Shown: in pieces, positions 35,997 to 44,393 of the stretch
Layout: each line of letters starts with the position of its first letter
How positions within the stretch are numbered: position 1 is the first letter of the stretch
Origin: Pseudonocardia kujensis
Lineage (GTDB): Bacteria; Actinomycetota; Actinomycetes; Mycobacteriales; Pseudonocardiaceae
Direction of reading: 5' to 3'
DNA: 64,000 nt
Assembly: GCF_021283305.1 (NCBI RefSeq)
Contig: NZ_JAJSOK010000012.1
Coordinates: 62,001 to 126,000 of the forward strand
Notes under the pieces: generated by a model
The model's database searches: none
Told to the model about the DNA's origin: nothing
What the model saw: only the letters and a program-made list of their open reading frames with translations
Program-made: the position numbers and the translations under genes

Positions 35997-37091
35997 TCAG
36001 CCAGACTGGCGCGGGATGTTGAGCTCCTTATAGGCGGCCTCGACGAACGAGTTGTCGAACAGCGAGATGACCTGGGGCGACCGCTGCTGCTCGGGGGACA
36101 GGTCGGTGTTCTTGAGTGTGTCCGCGATCGCCTTCGCGCTGTAGGTGCCGTCGGTGTTCGCGAAGGCCGGCTGGCACAGCGCCCACTCGTCGGCGAACTG
36201 GACGTCGTTCGGGTGGGCCTTCTGGTACTCCGGCGACATCAGGGCGTAGGCGGCGTTCGGGTCGGTCACGTTCTTGACCTTGTTGAGGCCCGCGATAAAC
36301 GCGGTGATGACGGCCTGGGTGAACTCCGGGTACTGCGCGCGGAACTCGTCGGTCACCACGATCGAGTTGCCCAGGATGGTGCCGCTGACCGGCTCGAAGA
36401 GCGCCGCGTCGTTCGTGTTCATCACGACGTAGCCGTTGCCGTTCGCGACGGTCTTGGCCGCCGACGTCGGGTCCATGGCGGCGATGTCGACGCGGCCGGT
36501 CTGCAGGGCGGGTTCGGAGGCGGCGATCGAGCCGAGCGCGATGCCCTTCTGGTCGGTCCACTTCAGTCCGGCGTGCTCGGCGATGGCGACGGTGCCGACC
36601 ATGCTGGATGATCCCTCGGCGGTGTAGCCCCACGTTCCGCCGCCGTACTTGGCGACGTCAGCGCCGCGCTCGGCCTCGTACTTCTTGGCCCCGACGAGGA
36701 CGAACCCGCCGCCGGTGAACATGTTGGCCGCGGCGACCAGCGGCTGCGCCTTGGCGGCGGCTTCAGCGGTGTCCGACGAGCTGGTGCCCGCGTTGACCTG
36801 GGCCGATCCGCCGAGCAGGGCGGTCTGCGCGTCCCCGCCCTTGCCGAAGGGAGTGAAGCTGATCGTGGTGCCGTACTCCTGGGCCACCTTGTCCAGCTCG
36901 GGCTGCGCGGCCCAAAGCGGCGCGAAGATCGTGATGAACGTGCCGGAGGTCGCGATGGCAACCGACGGCGGCGCCTTGGGCCGGGAGGTGGAGTCCCCGG
37001 CTCCGGACGACCCGCCGCCGCACCCGGCGAGCGCGACGGCACCGACGGCGATCGAGGCGAGGATCTTGATGATGGACGACTTGCGGTACAC
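35997..37091 (-). CDS. NMT1/SsuA-type ABC substrate-binding lipoprotein
   Basis: A 364-residue exported binding protein. The signal peptide is KSSIIKILASIAVGAVALAG with a lipobox ending at Cys (ALAGCGGG, about residue 24). The body is a type II fold of the taurine/nitrate/thiamine-precursor group (ATSGTFITIFAPLWAAQPEL, LLGGSAQVNAGTSSSD, WGYTAEGSSSMVGTVAI). GTG 37091 has AGGAG at a good distance; the longer frame upstream runs into the broken P450. No ATPase or permease gene accompanies it. It is probably an uptake component for an aromatic or sulfonated compound, but the ligand cannot be read from sequence. Confidence 0.86.
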   Translation of the reverse strand: MYRKSSIIKILASIAVGAVALAGCGGGSSGAGDSTSRPKAPPSVAIATSGTFITIFAPLWAAQPELDKVAQEYGTTISFTPFGKGGDAQTALLGGSAQVNAGTSSSDTAEAAAKAQPLVAAANMFTGGGFVLVGAKKYEAERGADVAKYGGGTWGYTAEGSSSMVGTVAIAEHAGLKWTDQKGIALGSIAASEPALQTGRVDIAAMDPTSAAKTVANGNGYVVMNTNDAALFEPVSGTILGNSIVVTDEFRAQYPEFTQAVITAFIAGLNKVKNVTDPNAAYALMSPEYQKAHPNDVQFADEWALCQPAFANTDGTYSAKAIADTLKNTDLSPEQQRSPQVISLFDNSFVEAAYKELNIPRQSG

Positions 37092-37189
37092 GGCGGCTCC
37101 TGAGGCCTTCGACGGTGAAGGGATGGACGGTCGGTCCGTGACGTAACCCCGACGGCGAGCTGTGTCGTAGCTGAAGGGCTGACAGCCCC

Positions 37190-38140
37190 GATGATCAGGT
37201 GGAACCCCGGTGTCCTTCGATGCAGTGCGCAGGAAGGCACGCGCAGGGATGACCCAGCGCAGCATCTCCTCCACTGTGTTGGGGACCAGCGAGCGGTCGT
37301 GACGCGGGAGGTCCTACTGGTCGGGGTTGCGGGCGAGCTCGATGACCATCCCGGCGAGCAGCGAGCGGGTGGTGCCCCGCCCGCGGCGAGCATCGTCATC
37401 GCAACATGATGATGTCGGCCTCGGAGACGGGGTTGCCGTCCAGCTCCTCCTGCAGCAGGGAGGTGGTCAGGTCGGTGTCGCCCGGGACGCCGCGCTTCTC
37501 GGCGATGATCTCCCGCATGTAGGCCTGCAGGGACGAGAACTCCTTCGCCGCGGCCCGCAGCTCCCCGAAGGTGAGGTCGCCGCCCAGCTTCTCCAGTTCG
37601 TCGCTCCAGGAGTGGACGTGGTCCTCGTCCACCGAGCGCAGGCCGATCAGGCCGCTCGTGGCCTTGATCGGAACGAGGGTGGCGTACCGGATCCAGTCGA
37701 CGGTCTCGCCGGGGACGATCTCGTCGAGCAGGGTCGCGGTGTCCTCGGCGAGCGGGCCCTCGAGCTTGCGGATGGTCGCGGTGTTGGAGGCGGGCGCGAG
37801 CACCCGGCGCAGCTCGGGGTGGCGCAGCTCGGGGTGGCGCGGCGCGTCCGTGGTGCCGACCTGTTCCCCGCCGGGCGGAAAGAAGCTGTCGGTCATCGAG
37901 GTGTCGCCCCGCAAGGTCGGCGTAGTTGACGTCGTTGAGGAACAGCCCGCGCGAGCTGACGAAGTCCGCACGCCTGCTGGTGATCTCGCTGATGTGGGAG
38001 TAGCGCGTGACCAGGGACGTGTCCAGCGGAGCGTAGTGGTGGAAGGGGTCCGGCCGACGCAGTCGGGCAAAGGTCGGCCAGGGGGCGTCGAGGTAGAACC
38101 GGGGGTCCTCGATCGGAACGAGCTCCGCGGCGGTGGTCAA
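37190..38140 (-). pseudogene. Cytochrome P450 pseudogene, truncated before the heme loop
   Basis: A close relative of the P450 at 21343. It starts at TTG 38140 behind GAGGAGGGG and reads LVPIEDPRFYLDAPWPTFARL and FVSSRGLFLNDVNYADL. It then changes frame near 37915 to SFFPPGGEQVGTTDAPRHPE, DELEKLGGDLTFGELRAAAK and SEADIIML, and changes again near 37395. The last recognisable text is TVEEMLRWVIPARAFLRTAS, which holds ExxR; the heme-binding loop is missing. A perfect 15-bp tandem duplication (37807-37821 and 37822-37836) repeats HPELR in frame. No functional heme protein is possible. Confidence 0.88.
37807..37836. repeat. 15-bp tandem duplication inside the broken P450
   Basis: Two perfect copies of GCGCAGCTCGGGGTG stand side by side, adding five residues in frame. 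It is a recent slippage event in a gene no longer under selection. Confidence 0.85.
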
Positions 38141-38156
38141 GCAGCCCCTCCTCATT

Positions 38157-38179
38157 AAGGTGCATACGCTGATCACCTT
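38157..38179. promoter_or_regulatory. Inverted repeat AAGGTG-N11-CACCTT
   Basis: Six-base arms separated by 11 bases, 17 bp upstream of the broken P450 start and about 190 bp before the divergent SDR. It is a possible operator of the divergent region; the arms are short, so chance is not excluded. Confidence 0.35.
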
Positions 38180-38365
38180 TAGGGCTGAACGGTAATCACG
38201 GTCACAGCCCACGTCAACGGCCGTACGGGCGCCGCGCGAGGGATCGCGATAAGAGCTCCTCGTGCGCCAGAATCCACCACGCACGGCCTCGATGCGTACC
38301 CGGCCCGTCCCTTGTACTCTGATCATGGTTTGGGTCGTCGTCGACCGTCGAAGGAGATCGAGGTA

Positions 38366-39127
38366 ATGCGTTTCGAGGGAAGGACAGTGCTGGTGACCGG
38401 GGGTGCCCGGGGGATCGGGCTCGCCGTCGTGGAGCGGCTGCGGGCGGAGGGCGCCGAGGTTCACGTCGCGGACCTACTGTCGTGTTCACCCCTCGACGTG
38501 ACCGACGCCGCGGCGGTCGCCGAGTTCGTCGATTCGCTGCCGACCTGCCCCTACCTGGCGGTCAATGCGGTCGGCAACGCCAACCTGCAGCTGATCCTGG
38601 AGCAGGATGTCGAGCAGTTCCGGCGCATCCTCGACATCGAGCTGGCCGGGGCCTACAACGTGCTGCAGGCCGCCGCGCGCCGGATGGTGAGTGAGTCGGT
38701 GGCCGGGTGCATCGTGAACATCTCCTCGGAGAACGAGGAGTACCCGAGCCGCGGGCTGTCGGGGCACTGCGCCGCCAAGGCCGGCCTGGCGATGTTGACC
38801 AAGGTCGCGGCCGTCGAGCTCGGGGTGCACGGGATCCGGGTCAACGCTGTTGCGCCCGGCTGCACGGCCACGCCGCTGACCGCGGCGTTCACGGAGGTGC
38901 CCAGTTACGTCGAGGGCGTCCGGGTGACCACCCCGCTCGGCGGCCGGATGGGCGAGCCGGCGGAGATCGCGGCGGCCGTCGCGTTCCTCGGCTCAGAGGA
39001 CGCCCGTTGGATCACAGGCCGGTCGCTGCGGGTCGACGGCGGGCAGAGCCTGGTCTACGTCCCGGACCCGCTCGACGCCGTCGCGGCCGCGGGCGAGACC
39101 TTCTCGTCCCAGGTCGTCAACGGATGA
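38366..39127 (+). CDS. SDR with His at the catalytic Tyr position
   Basis: A 253-residue short-chain dehydrogenase. The cofactor loop TGGARGIG is normal and VNISSEN gives the serine strand, but the expected YxxxK reads HCAAK (SGHCAAKAGLAML), so the catalytic tyrosine is His. NNAG is replaced by NAVGNAN. Members of the 2,3-dihydro-2,3-dihydroxybenzoate-dehydrogenase-like group look similar in outline. ATG 38366 follows AAGGAGATCGAGGTA. The stop overlaps the start of the broken esterase (ATGA), so they were one operon. It may be catalytically weak, or use a different proton donor. Confidence 0.78.
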   Translation: MRFEGRTVLVTGGARGIGLAVVERLRAEGAEVHVADLLSCSPLDVTDAAAVAEFVDSLPTCPYLAVNAVGNANLQLILEQDVEQFRRILDIELAGAYNVLQAAARRMVSESVAGCIVNISSENEEYPSRGLSGHCAAKAGLAMLTKVAAVELGVHGIRVNAVAPGCTATPLTAAFTEVPSYVEGVRVTTPLGGRMGEPAEIAAAVAFLGSEDARWITGRSLRVDGGQSLVYVPDPLDAVAAAGETFSSQVVNG

Positions 39128-40477
39128 CGGGCGTGAGCGGCCGGCTCGACGTGGCCCCGGCGCCCGTCGTCCGCACCACCGGGGGCGCCGTCCGCGGCCG
39201 GCGTCTCGGTGCGGGCTACCTCTACGCCGGGATTCCGTTCGCGACGCCGCCGGTCGGGGCGCGACGGTTCCTGCCGCCCGCGCCGCCGGAGCCGTGGGAG
39301 GGTGTGCGGGAGGTGACGGTCCCGGGCAACGCGTGCCCTCAGCCGCAGACGGGCGGGGAGGCGTTCCCGCACTGGGCCCGCCCCGCGGCCCTGCAGGCGC
39401 CGACGGACGAGGACTGCCTGTACCTCAACGTCGTGACGCCGGGGGTCGGGGCGGAGGGACGCCCGTCATGGTGTGGCTGCACGGCGGCGGGCTGCAGACC
39501 GGCCCGGCGACGGCTGGCCGTTCCTGGAGGGCACCTTCCTGCCCGACGACGTCCTGCTGGTCACCGTGAACTACCGGCTCAACGTCTTCGGCTTCCTCCA
39601 CCTCGACGGGACTTCGACGGGGTCGAGGGCAGTGGCAGCCTCGGGCACCTCGACCAGGTCGCCGCCCTGGAGTGGGTCGCGGCGAACATCGCGGCGTTCG
39701 GCGGCGATCCCGCCGAGGTCACGGTGTTCGGCGAGTCCGCGGGCGGCTGGAGCGTCGGCCACCTGCTCGCCATGCCGGCCGCGCGGGGGCTGTTCCGCTC
39801 CGCGATCGTGCAGTCCGGCGGGGTGGACATGATCGCGGATGTCGAGACTGCGCGGCGGACCGCACACGGCGTGCTCCGCGCCCTCGAGGTGAAGCCGGGG
39901 GACTGGGACGCGCTGCGCGCGGCACAGACCGAGCGGCTCCTGGCACAGAGCGCGCCGGGCGCGCACCCGGGGGAGCCGCGCGGTTTCTCCGCGTTCCGCA
40001 CCACTGTCGGCAACGGCGTGAACCCGGCCGATCCCCTCGCCGAGCTGGCGGACGGGGCCGCGGCGGGGGTCTGCGTGATCGTCGGAGCCACCCGGGACGA
40101 GTGGACCGACATGCGGGTTGCCCTGCCCCCGAGGCAGGTGCCCCGGCCGGACTACGCGACCGCCGCCCGTCAGGCGGGCACGGGGCCCCGGTCGGCTGGG
40201 CGCGTTCCACGCGCGCGACCTTCCGTTCGTGTTCCTGACCCCCGACGCCCCGTCGATGGTCGGCGACGAGCCGCCGCACGCCCTCGCGGTGGCAGTGCAC
40301 GCCGCGTGGGCGGAGCTGGCCCGCACCGGCGAGGTCACCCGGCACGGGTCGGTGCCGTGGAAGCGCTACGCCACGGCGACCCGTACGGTGCTGGCGATCG
40401 ACCGCGAGCCCGTGGTCCTGCGGGACCCCGACGCCGAGCTCGCCGAGGCCTGGGGCCGGGTGCTGCGGTACCGCTGA
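39124..40477 (+). pseudogene. Type-B carboxylesterase, multiply frameshifted
   Basis: A carboxylesterase/para-nitrobenzyl-esterase family gene. It starts at ATG 39124 with VVRTTGGAVRGRRLGAGYLY, AGIPFATPPVGARRF and TDEDCLYLNVVTPG. Frames then change near 39460 (TPVMVWLHGGGLQTGP, the oxyanion-hole HGGG), near 39500-39600 (DDVLLVTVNYRLNVFGFLHL), and again for DQVAALEWVAANIAAFGGDP and FGESAGGWSVGHLL with the nucleophile Ser. The end (GRLGAFHARDLPFVFLTPDA) is in another frame, and the stretch that should hold the catalytic His is partly deleted. It is now dead. Confidence 0.82.
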
Positions 40478-40543
40478 GCGTTGCCGGACAACGCTGACCA
40501 TAGTAGGAAGTGTCAATACCTCGCTGACCAACGGAGGTCCTCC

Positions 40544-41935
40544 ATGCTTGAGTCCGCCCGCACCGGGCCGATCGTTTCGCGGTGGCTTGCCGAGCGAGCG
40601 CTGGACCTGCGCTACTCCGACATCCCTGCGGACGTCGTCGACCTGGCGAAGACACTGCTGGTCGACCAGCTGGGCCTGCAGGTCAAGGGGGCCACGCTGG
40701 CGAACACCCGGCCGGAGCGGCTGCTCGTCGAGCAGATGGGGGCGCGGCCGGAGGCGACCGTCACGAACACCGCACTGCGGTCGACGGCGGCGCAGGCCGC
40801 CTACCTCAACGGCACGTTCGGCCACAGCATGGAGTACGACGACTGCCACACCGCCAACTGGCACGCGGGCTCCGTCGTGGTGCCCGCGGCCGTCGCCATC
40901 GCGGAGCGGGACGGCCGCTCCGGCCGGGACCTGCTGGCAGCGGTCGTCGCGGGCCACCAGGTGATGTCCGTGCTGGGCGCGGACCGGGTGGACACGATGA
41001 CAGCGCGCGGCTGGCACGGGCCGAAGTTCCTCGGCGTCTTCGCCGCGGCGGCGGTCGCGGCCCGGCTCACGGGCTCGTCGGTGGAGACGCTGCAGAACGC
41101 GTTCGGCATCGCGGGCAGCGAGGCGTCCGGGATCATGGAGTACGACCAGAGCGGCGGCGAGGTGAAGCGCCTGCACGCCGGGTCCGGGGCCCGCTCGGGG
41201 ATCGAGGCGCTCGAGCTCGCTCGCTTTGGCCTCACCGGCCCGACCACGGTGTTCGAGGGGAAGCGCGGCGTCCTGCAGATACTCGGCGGGCACGCCGATC
41301 TCGCGCGGTTCGAGGAGCTCTGGGGGATCTGGCACCTGCGGGACGTCATGTTCCGGCTCACCCCGGGGGTCGGCACGATCCTCGCCGCGGTCGACATCGT
41401 CGGCGACCTGCAGACCGAGCACGGGCTGGACTGGCGGGACATCACGGCGGTGAACGTGGGCCTACGGCCCTTCGCCGTGGGCCACGGCGGCGAGATCACC
41501 CATCCCACGGACGCGGTGACCGCGCATTTCAGCCTGGCTTTCTCGGTGGCGCTGCGGCTGACCACCGGCGCCTCGGCACCTGAGCACTACATCGACCCGG
41601 CGATGTGGGCGGACCCAGACGTGCTGGCGGCCACCGAGCTCGTCAAGGCCTACCCGCACGAGTTCGGCGACCACGTCCCGCTGCTGGGCGCCAAGGTCGA
41701 CATCGAGATGAACGACGGCCGGGTCCTCTCCGGGGAGCAGGACGGCTTTCGGGGATCCCCGCAGGTACCGGCCTCACCCGAGCGGATCGTCGGGAAGTTC
41801 CGGGCCAACGTGGCCGGTCAGCTGTCGGACGTCGACGCGAACGCGCTGCTGGACATCATCGGTCGGCTGGAGACCGTCGAGCACATCGGCGACCTCACCC
41901 GGCTGCTGGTCGCGGCAGCCGACGCCGAGGGGTAG
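40544..41935 (+). CDS. MmgE/PrpD family protein
   Basis: A 463-residue protein of the MmgE/PrpD family, which includes 2-methylcitrate dehydratase, cis-aconitate decarboxylase and iminodisuccinate epimerase. Typical text: DLAKTLLVDQLGLQVKGATL, YLNGTFGHSMEYDDCHTANW, HAGSVVVPAAVAIAERDG and SGARSGIEALELARFGLTGP. ATG 40544 follows ACGGAGGTCCTCC. The stop abuts the stop of the convergent TetR gene. A decayed paralog lies at 10605-11242. Family members act on hydroxylated di- or tricarboxylates; the actual reaction here is unknown. Confidence 0.87.
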   Translation: MLESARTGPIVSRWLAERALDLRYSDIPADVVDLAKTLLVDQLGLQVKGATLANTRPERLLVEQMGARPEATVTNTALRSTAAQAAYLNGTFGHSMEYDDCHTANWHAGSVVVPAAVAIAERDGRSGRDLLAAVVAGHQVMSVLGADRVDTMTARGWHGPKFLGVFAAAAVAARLTGSSVETLQNAFGIAGSEASGIMEYDQSGGEVKRLHAGSGARSGIEALELARFGLTGPTTVFEGKRGVLQILGGHADLARFEELWGIWHLRDVMFRLTPGVGTILAAVDIVGDLQTEHGLDWRDITAVNVGLRPFAVGHGGEITHPTDAVTAHFSLAFSVALRLTTGASAPEHYIDPAMWADPDVLAATELVKAYPHEFGDHVPLLGAKVDIEMNDGRVLSGEQDGFRGSPQVPASPERIVGKFRANVAGQLSDVDANALLDIIGRLETVEHIGDLTRLLVAAADAEG

Positions 41936-42601
41936 TCAGCGCGGCCGGGCGAGCACGTCCGCCGCGAGCACCGCGACGAGGTCCTCGACCGTCGCCGTGA
42001 AATCCAACTTGAGAAACGTGAGGTCGGGGTGCTGCTCGTAGGCGGTGAGCATCGCGGCCGACGGGTGGGCGTGGTTCCACACGGCTCCGGCGGTGAGCAT
42101 GATCGCTGCGCTGAGCCGCTGGGCGTCGGCCTCGCCGAGCTCCGGGAGGTGCCGCAGCAGGACGGCGGACAGCCCGCCCAGGTCCTCCTCTGCGGTGCGC
42201 TTGAAGCGGGCCGCGACCTCCGGGGAGACGTTGCGCTCGAGCACCCCGGCCTGCGCGCTGAGCAGATCGCACAGCGTGGGTCGCGCTGTCAGCGTGGTGG
42301 CCAGCACGTGCGCCAGCACGCTCGCGCGTCGGGCGACGTCCGCCCCCGGGGGCTCGGTCGGTTCCGGCAGGTTCGCGACCCAGTCCGCCCACTTGCGGTG
42401 CAGCAGTTCGAGGAGGATCGCCTCGCGGGAGTCGAAATAGCGGAGCACGTTGGACTTCGCGAGTCCGACGCGCCTGCTCAGCTCGTTGAGCGACACCTGG
42501 GAGACCGGGCTCTCCGCCAGCATCGCGTCCGCGGTGTCGAGGATTGCCTGACGGCGGAGTTCGCGCTGCTCCTCGTTGCGCGCGTGCTGGAAGGTCGTCA
42601 C
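41936..42601 (-). CDS. TetR/AcrR-family repressor
   Basis: A 221-residue regulator with an N-terminal helix-turn-helix (VSLNELSRRVGLAKSNVLRYFDSREAILLELL, about residues 36-67) and a helical effector domain (MLTAGAVWNHAHPSAAM). It is paralogous to the TetR at 27431-28108. It is divergent from the SDR at 42702 and convergent with MmgE/PrpD, without a gap. Three AGACC-type sites in the 100-bp divergent promoter make autoregulation and control of the SDR likely. Confidence 0.9.
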   Translation of the reverse strand: MTTFQHARNEEQRELRRQAILDTADAMLAESPVSQVSLNELSRRVGLAKSNVLRYFDSREAILLELLHRKWADWVANLPEPTEPPGADVARRASVLAHVLATTLTARPTLCDLLSAQAGVLERNVSPEVAARFKRTAEEDLGGLSAVLLRHLPELGEADAQRLSAAIMLTAGAVWNHAHPSAAMLTAYEQHPDLTFLKLDFTATVEDLVAVLAADVLARPR

Positions 42602-42633
42602 GGTCGAAGATTACAGACCGACGGTGTGTTGAC

Positions 42634-42649
42634 AAGGGACCGCTGGTCT
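42634..42649. promoter_or_regulatory. TetR operator candidate, minus-strand AGACC-AGC-GGTCCCTT
   Basis: Read on the minus strand this 16-mer matches the site at 27384-27398 at 14 of the 15 shared positions. It lies between the divergent TetR and SDR starts. Confidence 0.68.
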
Positions 42650-42670
42650 CTTACTGTGAGAGGACACAGC

Positions 42671-42683
42671 AGACCGAGGGTCT
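42671..42683. promoter_or_regulatory. TetR operator candidate AGACC-GAG-GGTCT
   Basis: A perfect inverted repeat AGACC/GGTCT with 3-base spacer, 19 bp before the SDR start. A third, imperfect copy (AGACCGACGGTGT) begins near 42615. The repeated spacing suggests several repressor dimers on one promoter. Confidence 0.65.
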
Positions 42684-42701
42684 TTTATATGGGAGTGCGT
42701 G

Positions 42702-43526
42702 ATGGCGAAGGTGTGGTTCGTGACCGGCAGCTCGCGAGGGCTGGGACGGGCGATCGTCGAGGGCGCGCTGGAGGCCGGTGACCAGGTGGTCGCCACGGCC
42801 CGGCGACCCGAGCAGTTGAAGGACCTGGGGGAGAAGTACGGCGACGCGCTGTACCCGCTCGCCCTGGACGTGACGGACGCGGCGGCCGTCGAGGCGACCG
42901 TCGCGAAGGCGGTCGAGCATTTCGGCCGGCTGGACGTGGTGGTGAACAACGCCGGCTACGGCGACCTGGCGTCGGTGGAGGACGTGTCCCTGGAGGACTT
43001 CCGTGCGCAGATCGACACCAACTTCTACGGAGTGGTGTACGTGAGCAAGGCCGTCACCCCGATCATGCGGCGGCAGGGCTCCGGGCACATCTTCCAGGTG
43101 TCCTCGATCGGTGGGCGGATCGGCTCGGTTGGCCTGACCGCCTACCAGGCCGCCAAGTGGGCCGTCGGCGGGTTCTCCGTGGGGCTGGCACAGGAGGTTG
43201 CTCCGTTCGGGGTGCAGGTCACGGTGCTGGAGCCGGGCGGCATGGCCACCGACTGGGCCGGGTCCTCGATGACGATCCCGCCGATCAGTGAGCCCTACGA
43301 GCAGACCGTCGGGGAGTTCGCGAAGATGCTCCGCGCCGCGTCGGGCGGTGAGCCGTCGAAGACCCCGCGGGTCGCGAAGGTCATACGGGACCTGGCCAAC
43401 CGGCCGGACGCCCCGGTCCGGCTGCTGATCGGCAAGGACGCGGTGCAGTACGCCGCCGCCGGCGCCGCCGTCCAGGCCGAGTCGGACGAGAAGTGGCGGA
43501 GCGTCTCGGAGTCCACCGCGGACTGA
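42702..43526 (+). CDS. Short-chain dehydrogenase/reductase
   Basis: A 274-residue SDR with TGSSRGLGRAIVEGAL, NNAGYG, FQVSSIGG, YQAAK and LEPGGMATDWAG. It belongs to the group often annotated as oxidoreductases of the YdaD/17beta-HSD-like type. ATG 42702 is preferred over the adjacent GTG 42699. It is divergent from its probable regulator and followed by a strong terminator, so it is monocistronic. The broken copy at 25018-25599 is its paralog. Confidence 0.88.
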   Translation: MAKVWFVTGSSRGLGRAIVEGALEAGDQVVATARRPEQLKDLGEKYGDALYPLALDVTDAAAVEATVAKAVEHFGRLDVVVNNAGYGDLASVEDVSLEDFRAQIDTNFYGVVYVSKAVTPIMRRQGSGHIFQVSSIGGRIGSVGLTAYQAAKWAVGGFSVGLAQEVAPFGVQVTVLEPGGMATDWAGSSMTIPPISEPYEQTVGEFAKMLRAASGGEPSKTPRVAKVIRDLANRPDAPVRLLIGKDAVQYAAAGAAVQAESDEKWRSVSESTAD

Positions 43527-43586
43527 CGCCCGGTTCGTCGGGTGGGCTCCGTGCGAACTCCGGGGCCCGTCCGGCTCCACAACCCA

Positions 43587-43615
43587 GCACCCGCCCCGCT
43601 CTCCGGGGCGGGTGC
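43587..43615 (+). terminator. Terminator of the SDR gene
   Basis: A perfect 12-bp stem GCACCCGCCCCG/CGGGGCGGGTGC with loop CTCTC, 60 bp after the SDR stop. Confidence 0.72.
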
Positions 43616-43804
43616 CGCGGCTTCAGCCGAGCTCGGTGCGGATGCCGCGCGTTCGGTGATCTCCTCGTCCGCCTCAACCGAGGTCCCTTGGCCGTGATCG
43701 GGCGCAGGGCGGGATCGAGTAACCGACCTTCGGTGTAGCTCAACGGAGTTGCAGAACCCGATGAACCACATCTCATTATTGCTATATTCTTTCGCGCAAG
43801 GGGC

Positions 43805-43837
43805 GAACGCCCGGCCCCGAGAGGGGACCGGGCGTTC
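43805..43837 (-). terminator. Terminator of the MarR/dioxygenase operon
   Basis: Arms GAACGCCCGG and CCGGGCGTTC, with additional inner CCCC/GGGG pairing, 20 bp behind the MarR stop on the minus strand. Confidence 0.7.
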
Positions 43838-43857
43838 AGGCCGGGGAGCGGGGGGCT

Positions 43858-44319
43858 CTAGCTCGCGGGTAGTGGCCGGTTCGCCAGGCTCGAGTCGGCC
43901 AATCGGACGAGCAGGGTGAGCGCGTCCGCCAGCGTCTGGCGCTCCTCGGCCGTGAATTCCTCCGCGAGGACGGTGACGATCCACTGGTCCCGCGTCCTGC
44001 GGTCCTCGACCAACTCCTGATGACCGAGCCCCGTGAGGCAGGCTCGGACGCGCCTGCGATCGCTGGCGTCCCGTTCCCGGACGACGAGTCCGCGCTGCTC
44101 CATGGTCTCAAGGCTGGCCCACACGGTCTGCACCCGAAGGCCCTGGTCGTCCGCGAGCTCACTCGCAGTCGCCCTGCCCCGCCGGAACAGCTCGCTCAGC
44201 AGCGCGCTCTGTGACCACGTGAGCGGACTCCCGCTCTCGTAGCGGACCCGCCGAATGACCATGCCCGCCGCCTCTCGCACCGCGGCGGCGAGGGCGGGCA
44301 GGTCGTCCGAGTCGCTCAT
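43858..44319 (-). CDS. MarR-family regulator
   Basis: A 153-residue winged-helix regulator. The recognition part is ATASELADDQGLRVQTVWASLETMEQRGLVVRE (about residues 50-82), followed by the wing text DASDRRRVRACLTGLG, typical of MarR. ATG 44319 is chosen as the start of MSDSDDLPAL; an upstream in-frame ATG at 44397 would overlap the dioxygenase stop. It follows the dioxygenase gene by 74 bp on the same strand and is probably in its operon, controlling it through the palindrome at 45293. Confidence 0.85.
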   Translation of the reverse strand: MSDSDDLPALAAAVREAAGMVIRRVRYESGSPLTWSQSALLSELFRRGRATASELADDQGLRVQTVWASLETMEQRGLVVRERDASDRRRVRACLTGLGHQELVEDRRTRDQWIVTVLAEEFTAEERQTLADALTLLVRLADSSLANRPLPAS

Positions 44320-44393
44320 GGGATCCCACGATGCCGGCTCGCCCGGGAGGAACATCGACGACGTGCCTCCCGGACGGGCCCGGCGGGCCGTGG

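Larger units (their letters stand above)
43527..43857. other. Intergenic region with two terminators
   Basis: About 330 bp between convergent genes. It holds one hairpin for each flanking gene and otherwise no supportable gene. The middle (TCTCATTATTGCTATATTCTTTC, near 43771) is strongly AT-rich, and its role is unknown. Confidence 0.5.
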
